Shown piece by piece: positions 56,946-64,000 of a DNA stretch of 64,000 nucleotides (positions are counted from its first letter, which is position 1; each line of letters begins with the position of its first letter). Source of the DNA: Sepioteuthis lessoniana (lineage: Eukaryota; Mollusca; Cephalopoda; Myopsida; Loliginidae). Where the stretch lies: positions 33,050,712 to 33,114,711 of the forward strand of contig OY757934.1 in the NCBI GenBank assembly GCA_963585895.1. Direction: 5' to 3'. Made by a program: the position numbers and the translations under genes. The notes under the pieces were generated by a model. The model had not been told where the DNA came from. It saw only the letters and a list, made by a program, of their open reading frames with translations, and ran no database searches.

Positions 56946-57432
56946 CGAGTCAATTTAGCGTGAGAACAGATATTGAATATATGAATATAATAAGTTTATT
57001 ATTTAATACAGGTTTCTCACGCTATCAGAACGTAGAGAGTTTGTATGAAGCCTTTCGTTAGCTGAACTGGCGTAATAGTCAAATATGAATGTAGATTTGT
57101 CATTTAAGAATAAAGCATTTTTTAAACTGCAGATGCCTGTGTTTACAGCTAGAAAATTTATGGAAAATATTAATTTCAGGAGAGTGTTTAATAAGTATAA
57201 AATATTTTTGGTCACTTTTGATAAGAATTTGTAACTGGCGTGTTTGTCTTGATGCATGATCATTCACACATCTATAAAATAATGAAAATAACATCAGTAC
57301 TTAATTGGTATTTGATAATTTAATCTCAAAATTCGTAACATTTTTTCGGTGCAAATTGAGAAAATCTGACGAAAATCAGGCAGAGAGAATGGTTAGAAAC
57401 TAAAGCAAATATTATTTACTGAAGACAGAAAT
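56946..57432. other. Spacer, nothing recognised
   Basis: AT-rich. An 86-codon minus-strand frame at 57003-57263 has no motif. Confidence 0.45.
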
Positions 57433-57772
57433 AAATCATCATCATCATCCTTATGTCGCACTGCTTGCACGGATTCCCCTGACCCTCTCTCGCCCCTGTC
57501 TCTATCGTCCATTGCTTCCGGGAGGTCTTCCAGACTACATTCTGTATTGGCACACAGCTGTTGTATATAGGTTCTAGCTGTCCATGTGAAGGGGTCCACG
57601 GGAGTATATCTCTTATGAGTTCCTCCTTACTTCTCCAGCAGTGTCCCGCATGTCTGGTTCGTCTAACTTGGATAGTTTTCGTGATGGGTGGTTGGTGGCC
57701 GTACAGCTGCTGTTTTGTAGGGTGTTGCCTCCAGGACTTGTTCAATACAGCTCGCAACATTCTTGTGTAAAA
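57433..57772 (-). pseudogene. RTE-like LINE, C-terminal fragment
   Basis: Minus-strand MLRAVLNKSWRQHPTKQQLY, then RRTRHAGHCWRSKEELIRDI and TPSHG. A deletion and frameshift skip GRAKVGRPA, and the frame is regained at RTYIQQLCANTECSLEDLPE. It ends in the ATGATGATG tail (57433-57448 on the plus strand as CATCATCATC). 5'-truncated. Confidence 0.87.
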
Positions 57773-58618
57773 TCAGGCAAAAAGGGGTTACATAGAGAAT
57801 TCTAATATCTAAAATTCTTTCGTTTTTTTGTTTTTTTTACCTGTTGTGATTTTTACATTTAAACTGTTAAGAATCTTGATGTAAAACTCAATACCTGGAG
57901 AGTAGTAAGCTGTCTACTTATTGTTCTAATCATTAGATCTTGTGCTTACTTCCTATGACGACTTTGGATGTTTTTCTTTTAATATTTCCTTAATTTTTCA
58001 GTGATTTTTCATATTTTGCTGAATGGTGGACAAGAGACAATTAAACAATTTTTAAATTGGTCCAGGAATCTTATTTTATTTTTCAGTTACATTGCAAGAT
58101 AGGATATTTTTTTTTGGTGGAAAAGGTACATAGATAACGTCATCACAATGAAAGTTTCATGATCAATCTCTAATGAATAATTCTTACAATCTTTTGTCAC
58201 AGTATATTCAGACATCTGAAAACTGATTGATTCACTTTTGATGAGAATGGCGTTGGCGGAGGCAGGCACTTTAAGTACTTTTTAGTTATTTATGTAAAAG
58301 TGTGTCAAGTTCTATTTTATTGTTATAAAAAGGAGGTTTCTATTTATTCAACAGAAAATAGAATAATTTGAAAAAGTTGTAGAAACACATAAGCTGTAAT
58401 TTTTCTTATTTTTATTGTTTTTCTGTATCCCTCTTCTGATTTCTTGCAAGAAGCACTTGTTATTTGCATTACCTGAGAATTCTGCAACTTTTTCTCAGAC
58501 ATTAAAAAACACAAATCTAATCCTTATTTAATCCTAGGCAAATCTTTAATTGTTGTAATATCTTGTTTATACTTGAGTTATAGCCGTTAATTATTCACAC
58601 ACAGACCATTAAAATATT
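57773..58618. other. Spacer, nothing recognised
   Basis: AT-rich intron sequence. No gene. Confidence 0.45.
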
Positions 58619-58868
58619 AAGTAAAGTTGGCGACCCTAGTCGAGAGTGACTCGAAGGTTCCCTTTTCGATAGTTACTGCACCAAGGTGTAGGGTGCGCTA
58701 CTCCTTTCCCTGGATTGCTCCACTTTACCCTTGATCCGTACCTTATAATGCTGAGTGTTAAGCATGGAGGCATCAAGTACCATTTTTTGAGTCTTTGGTA
58801 CGACTCGACGTGGGATTGGACCCAGGTCTCCCGGGCCATTGGCGAACACTCTAACCATCATGCCAACA
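58619..58868 (-). mobile_element. Family C tRNA-derived SINE
   Basis: Minus-strand copy. The tail at the left is AAAGTTGGCGACCCTAGTCG. The body carries TTATAATGCTGAGTGTTAAG. The head at the right reads on the minus strand as TGGCATGATGGTTAGAGTGT (box A region), and GGGTCCAATCCC is the box B equivalent. Confidence 0.87.
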
Positions 58869-60410
58869 TCTGGTCTTCCCTAAATTAAAGGATTTTTCCA
58901 CAAACTTTTTGGTAGCACTATATGTGTGTGTGTTTGTGTATGTTTGTGTGTGCTGTAATGGTTATTAGCCGATGAAATAGGCAAATAATCTCGACGAAGA
59001 CAATTCATGCTAATTTTCACGAATGCCTTTTAGAAAGGCATGAATCCACATTCCATTGCTAGATAACATGATCACATATTCTCATCATTGCCATGCCACA
59101 GTGATTGAAGAGAATGCTTAAGCAAGCACTTCGAAAAATTTCTCTACTATAACTTCTTTACTGCACAAGTAACTATTAAAAGCTGTTAAATTCATTGTCA
59201 GCCTTGATAGGGATTATACGCACACGCATGTCTACTTGTATATTTTAATTTACTTGTGTCTTTCTAGTAAGAAATTTGTCAAAATGTATATTCATTTCTC
59301 CCGGAGCATTTTTTTTTTCTATTTTCGTCCGAAATTGGTTGAATAGATAATGATTCTCAAACCACCTGCACATTTCAAGACAATCATTGTCAACAACTGA
59401 GTTGGTGTTTGAATTTAGTTAGCGTATCTACGAAGACTGACAGCCTTAATTTAATTTATGTGTCTGTCCTATCAATCAAGTATTAGAATGGAGAAAAGAG
59501 ATTTTTATGAAAATGAATATTTTTAATTTAAAAAGTACAATAAAAATAAACTGAAATTAAATATATTTTCAAAATTTGAGTAAATATCCCACCTCAATTT
59601 TAAATAATTACAAATTCGTTTAAAACGACTATTCCAATCTGACCATGACAATCTGGAACACTGAATAAGGACTTGTCTTTAATTGGAATCATTTTGAGAT
59701 GAGGCTTCTTAATCTGAGAATTAATTTTTATTTATTGCGGACTTTTTTCCTCATCTTGGTAGTTTTTTGTGTTGTTTCTTCTTTCACTAAGTTTCGGCCA
59801 AATTTCACCTCTGGCCAAGATGAGGAAAAAAGTCCGCAATAAATAAAAATTAATTCACTGAATAAGGAGTACGCTTGCTTAAATGCCATAGATGCAACAT
59901 TGTAATCCCTTCTCTTTCCTCATAGGATCCAGCATACCAGTCTTTTAAAATCATACCAACAGTTATATCTTTTCGTTATTCCTTTAATCAGGATTTCAGA
60001 AAACAGTTTGAACCTCCAATTTTCTTTCCACAGTATGAACGATAAGGTCCAAGTGATCAGTTGGGAACATCATTGAAGAGTTAAAATAAGAGAAAAGGGC
60101 GGTGTACATTATTAGCCTTGCAGAAAAATGTATTATTCAGTTCTGTTTAGATTTTGCTTAGCAAAGAAAGAATTGAATAACAACCTATTGTTATAATGAG
60201 TTGACCTGACTAGTACTAGATGCCAGCTAAAGCTTTAAATAAGTGAAAGTACGTTAACTGAATGTGATGCTGACTATTGCTGCTACACTTTTTGGACAAT
60301 GTACGAATAGCAATCAAGAGAGCTACTTTGAAATAGTGAAATGTACATATTTTTAGAAGTTAATTTAATGGTTAAAAACTTGAAAGTTAGGAATATACAT
60401 ACGTATATAT
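58869..60410. other. Spacer with a perfect 42-bp inverted repeat
   Basis: Apart from the inverted repeat at 59718-59856 and a small palindrome ATGCCTTTTAGAAAGGCAT near 59026-59044, nothing is recognised. Confidence 0.45.
59718..59856. repeat. Perfect 42-bp inverted repeat with 55-bp loop
   Basis: The left arm at 59718-59759 and right arm at 59815-59856 are exact reverse complements. A third copy of one arm lies at 23208-23252, so the arm belongs to a dispersed element. The loop contains GGCCAAATTTCACCTCTGGCC, itself a partial palindrome. Confidence 0.93.
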
Positions 60411-60658
60411 CGCCCCATTAGACTAGTGGGTAAAGTGTTCATCGATGGCCTGTGAGACCGAGGTTCACTCCCAGGTCGAGTCATACCAAAAACTCAGAAA
60501 ATGGTACTTGATGTCTACTTGTTTAACACTCAACATTATAAGGTACGGATCAAGAGTAAAGTGGAGCAATCGGGAGAAAGGAGTTGTGCTCTCCCCTATA
60601 CCTCTGTGTAGCAGTTAATGAAAAGGGAATTTTCTGGTCGCCCACTTTACTTAATATA
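60411..60658 (+). mobile_element. Family C tRNA-derived SINE
   Basis: CCCATTAGACTAGTGGGTAA head, box B GGTTCACTCCC, body with CATTATAAGGTACGGATCAA, 3' tail shortened (GGTCGCCCACTTTACTTA). Confidence 0.87.
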
Positions 60659-60670
60659 TATAAAATATAC

Positions 60671-60673
<3 letters not shown>

Positions 60674-60705
<32 letters not shown>
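60674..60705. repeat. (TA)n microsatellite
   Basis: About 16 TA units. Another shorter tract lies at 60828-60849. Confidence 0.93.
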
Positions 60706-60831
60706 TGTGACATTTGTGTTCAAGCCAAAGAACTACTTTGAAAGAAACAATTAAATTTTGATGAAATTTTTACTTTTCTTGGTTTAATACTCCGAACTTT
60801 TGGGTAATAGTACTTAATATCTTTTCATATA

Positions 60832-60863
<32 letters not shown>

Positions 60864-61750
60864 AGTTTTGTGGGATGGGTTCAGAACAATCTTAGTTATC
60901 ATTTAACTTGTTTCTCTCGTACAAGGCGCGTTAAAATTGTATTTGATACAGAGTGACAAGGAGCCTTCTCTTCAGAAGATACCTCTGCACACTTTTTACT
61001 AAACGCGGAATTAGTCCGCAGCAAGAAATGAAACTTATATTAGTGTGCCATATTGGATGGATAGACACATTCCTCCCACGCATACATATGCATAAAAACC
61101 TTACCATGTATTACATTTCAATTTTTTGGGGGGGGTAGCAGCTACCGACACTCCATTCCTCTGTTCATACGATCACACCACTGAGAAAGAAATAGATCAG
61201 ACGATACAAAATTTTTTGAAAACGAGAAAATGAGACCAGTAGTTGAAATTCTTAAATTAATAATGATTCATCTGAAAATAACTTTAACATCATTATGAGA
61301 GAACAATCTTATTCTAATCATTCGAACAATATTTTCTCGTGTGTTAATTTGCCTGAAGGTAACACATTGAAGTCAATCTTAATACCGATGTTTTTTAAAC
61401 CGTCAAATTTGAGGGTAAATCAATATGTCTATTGCCTGAGATAGTTATAAACTAAATTTTTATCTGTAACTTTTCCTGTAATGTTTGCTCAAGAGAGAGA
61501 AATGTTGAATTAAGAGAATTGACAAGGAAGAAGATTGTCGAAATACATTTGTTTCTACGGGGTGTGTTCAAAAACTATGGAGACTGGGTCTGCATTTACT
61601 AAAGAATAATGATTTTCAAAAGAAAATTGTAACAACGCATTTCAAACTGCCTATGTTTTAAAAGCAGCCGGAAACTACCTGATTAGTCATCGGTCATTTT
61701 TATTTCAGTAGTGAAAGAGTGCACATCATAATTTAAACTATGATCTTACA
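60706..61750. other. Spacer, nothing recognised
   Basis: Contains GGTGTGTTCAAAAACTATGG near 61561-61580, which resembles a mariner terminal sequence but has no partner nearby. No gene. Confidence 0.4.
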
Positions 61751-61758
61751 CCCCTAAA

Positions 61759-62766
61759 ATGAAGTAACTGAAAGTTCATATTCGACATGCTATAGTCGGA
61801 ATTTAAGAATAGCAAAAACACTACAGAAAGAGTGTGCATCATAAAAAACACTTCAGAAACAGATAAGAGAATTGTTTATGGCGAAGCTGTTATTACTGCT
61901 TATTATTAGTTTTCAAAGTTTCGTTCTGGCGATACGCCATTGAAAAATAAATCCAAACGCTCATCAGACCTCGACCAAGATACTTTAAGAAAATTGGTGG
62001 AAAGTAATCGACATAAAAGTATTCAGTAATTAGCACTTGAACTCAACACATCCCAATCCACAATCTGCCACTACTTGAAAAAGATAGCTAGGTGATTGGC
62101 TTCCCCATACTTTTAGTGGAAAGAATAAGGAAGATCGTATATCTATTGCGACAAAGATCTTTCAAAGCAGATAAATGACCCGTGTTTCAAGAATATCATT
62201 ACAAAAGACAAAAATGGGTATTTTATGACAATGTTCAAAACAAAAAGCAGGGGATTAATAAGGATGAATCTCAAAAGCCGACCTCATGGAAGAGAAGTTA
62301 TTCTGTGTGTATGGTCGGATCACCGCGGTATTATTCATTTTGAATTTTAAAAGCACAGACACTCGATTCAGACTTATAATCTCAAAAGTTGCAACGTGCG
62401 CATGAAAATCTAAGAAAACGCCTTGCACTCGTCAATTGGAGAAACGTTGTGCGTCTCTGTAATAACATAAGGTCACATTCAGCTAGAATCACGCAAGAAA
62501 AAATATTGGATTCAGGCTGGTCTGTTCTACTCTTTCCACTATAGTTATTTAATCTTTCGCCAAGTGATTTCCGTCTTTTTCCTTCTCTATAAAATTTGAA
62601 CATTTTGACTAAAGGATAAAATATTTTCTCAAAATCTGGTGAAAACGTTTGTGGAAAACTTCTTGAGTTTGAAACAAGCTGAATTTTACTTGAGAGGAAT
62701 AAATAAGCTATCTGAGAAATGGCTAGAGATTATTTAAAATAATGGTGAATATACAATTGATAGAAA
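61759..62766 (+). pseudogene. Mariner-family transposase 2 (degenerate, near full length)
   Basis: Readable in changing frames along the whole length: a start with LKVHIRHAIV (61768-61800), SVLAIRH-like end of the first domain, LNSTHPNPQSATT/STICHYLKK (second helix-turn-helix), FSGKNKEDRISIATKI, then a weak first catalytic region with KTKMG (Asp-Glu-Trp lost). HGREVILCVWSDHRGIIHF follows, then QRAHENLRKRLALVNWRN, SPSDFRLF near the third Asp, and a well-kept C-terminus VKTFVENFLSLKQAEFYLRG then INKLSEKW and NNGEYTID. Many stops. No TIR pair was found. Confidence 0.82.
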
Positions 62767-62789
62767 TTAATTCATTGTTAAATTATTCA

Positions 62790-63085
62790 TTAATGAATTC
62801 TATTTTACGAAAATAAATTATTTGTGACACAACTCAATAAAAATGATCAGAAAAGGAAACATCAATTTTATTTGAAATAGTCTCTTTGATATTCAACACG
62901 ATTCCAGTGAGTTTTTCATCGACTGAAGCACCTCTGGAAATCCCCTTTTGATATCGTGGGAAGCTGCACCAACGTATTTCTTTTAATTTCTACCATGTCC
63001 CCAAATTTGAGATGAATTTTAAACTTTAAAAAAGTCACATAGAGCAAGGGTGTCTGGTGAGCCGGAAAAGTAATGCACTTAAAAT
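62790..63085 (-). pseudogene. Mariner-like transposase 3, C-terminal fragment
   Basis: Minus-strand pieces LLYVTFLKFKIHLKF (63050-63000), VEIKRNTLVQLPTISKGDFQ and RCFSR-KTHWNR, then a DYFEGDKIDV-like end. This is the usual C-terminal third of a mariner/Tc1-like transposase from just past the third catalytic Asp. It lies tail to tail with transposase 2. Confidence 0.68.
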
Positions 63086-63388
63086 ACTTATGTTAAAAAA
63101 TATCGAGACTATCTTCATTTTTTCCAAATCGAGAATGACTCGTCAAGATGTTTATAAATCACTTTATTATATTAGTTGTTTCTTAATTTGAAATTTAGAA
63201 TAGGTGCAGGGGTGTATTCAAAGCTTCAGTCTTAATGCTTTTTTATTAAACTTTGTAATATGTGTTTTTTGCTTGTTTTTATGTTGTTGTTTTTTTTTTC
63301 ATCATTAGATTTGCATAACAGATTTGAATCACTTAGATATACATGTTTTCAATCTCAAATTTTTCTCTCTTATTTTTCTAAACTTTAG

Positions 63389-63924
63389 ATTTAACTGAAT
63401 CCGGAAGAGTGTCACAAACCAAGCCAGATAAGAAACCAATTACTAAACCGGTCAACAAAATGGTTTATAATTTGAGCGTACCTGTCCACGACAGTCAAAC
63501 GTCTGATCCTGAGACTTCAGGCATCCAAAATTACGGCTCTTCTGCAGGAAGTTTTGTTCATTCTGCCATGGGCAAGGATTCCGATCAAGATTCCGGTCGC
63601 CTCTCTATTCCTGATTCACTCAGCCAATGCTCTTTCACAGACACGGTATCTGTCTGGGACACTTCCATTATTTCACTGTCACCGGCTACTTCACACTTCA
63701 ATATCCAAACAGATGTCATAAACACGGCAAATTCTTTACCCAGTGAAGTCATCAAAGCAACCAAACTCGGACCAGAAAAAACTGTCCCTAAAAAAGAAAA
63801 GTTGAAATTAAAAGTGAAATCTATTAAAGACAGACTAATAGGAAATTCTAAATCAACGCCTGAGTCCTTTAATGAAACCGTTTTATCAATCCCGCCTGAT
63901 AAAACCGTCCTTCAATGGGTTACT
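63389..63924 (+). CDS. Exon of the same unrecognised gene as 18188-18424
   Basis: 536 bp, open throughout, with an acceptor after a long pyrimidine run (TTTTTCTAAACTTTAG|AT) and a near-perfect donor ACT|GTAAGTAAA at 63924/63925. The two leading bases complete the codon left open at 18424, giving Asp. The join reads EDEFKI-D-LTESGRV with no stop. The exon ends in phase 0 and the protein continues beyond the window. The 178 or so residues are rich in Ser, Thr, Pro and Lys (GRLSIPDSLSQCSFTDTVSV, then a KKEKLKLKVKSIKDR basic patch), lack membrane segments and look disordered, with a possible helical start at KTVLQWVT. No family recognised. A large scaffold or channel-associated protein would fit, but that is a guess. 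Confidence 0.82.
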
Positions 63925-64000
63925 GTAAGTAAATTTCATTCTTTACTGTATTAATCTAACAATTATTTTTGGTATGATATATTTTAGAAAGTCATTTCAT

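Noticed and set aside
61561-61580. Mariner TIR for transposase 2
   Set aside because: GGTGTGTTCAAAAACTATGG looks plausible, but no inverted partner was found at the 3' side, so the TIR was not annotated.

Overview
This window is eukaryotic, AT-rich, non-coding-dominated DNA from an animal with a large, repeat-laden genome. Two protein-coding exons, each with good GT/AG splice sites, sit 45 kb apart and join in matching phase. The rest is retroelement debris, DNA-transposon remnants, tRNA-derived SINEs, a 7.2 kb satellite and many (TA)n, (CA)n and (GA)n tracts. My best guess is a lophotrochozoan, most likely a mollusc and perhaps a cephalopod. This rests on the SINE style and on familiar RTE-like LINE, Ty3/gypsy and mariner protein fragments. 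It is inference, and the species is not identified.

Layout: 1-8.5 kb holds a 7.2 kb array of a 20-bp satellite with higher-order structure, bracketed by hairpins and by two minus-strand copies of a composite repeat (here 'family A'). 8.9-17 kb holds more family A copies, tRNA-derived SINEs ('family B' and 'family C'), a moderately GC region with histone-type stem-loop lookalikes, and a 77-bp tandem repeat. 18.2 kb carries the first exon. 18.4-63.4 kb reads as one giant intron containing 5'-truncated RTE-like LINE copies, a large foldback (30.5-31.0 kb), a degenerate Ty3/gypsy element (33.1-35.1 kb) and a second gypsy element with recognisable gag, pol, PBS, polypurine tract and 3' LTR (37.9-43.4 kb). 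It also holds an LTR-less reverse-transcriptase copy tied to a perfect 189-bp inverted repeat (46.0-47.4 kb), two other LINE clades (48.6-49.8 and 50.9-52.5 kb), an internally deleted mariner with both TIRs (53.4-54.3 kb) and two tail-to-tail mariner remnants (61.7-63.1 kb). 63.4-63.9 kb carries the second exon.

The only cellular gene visible is the host of these two exons. Its product is Ser/Thr/Lys-rich, looks disordered, and I do not recognise it. The mobile elements show clear nesting: LINE copies inside both gypsy elements, and SINEs inside a LINE, inside a family A element and abutting a gypsy LTR. This gives a relative chronology. All transposon reading frames carry stops or frameshifts, so none looks autonomous. 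Homology statements come from recognising protein motifs by eye; no search was run.
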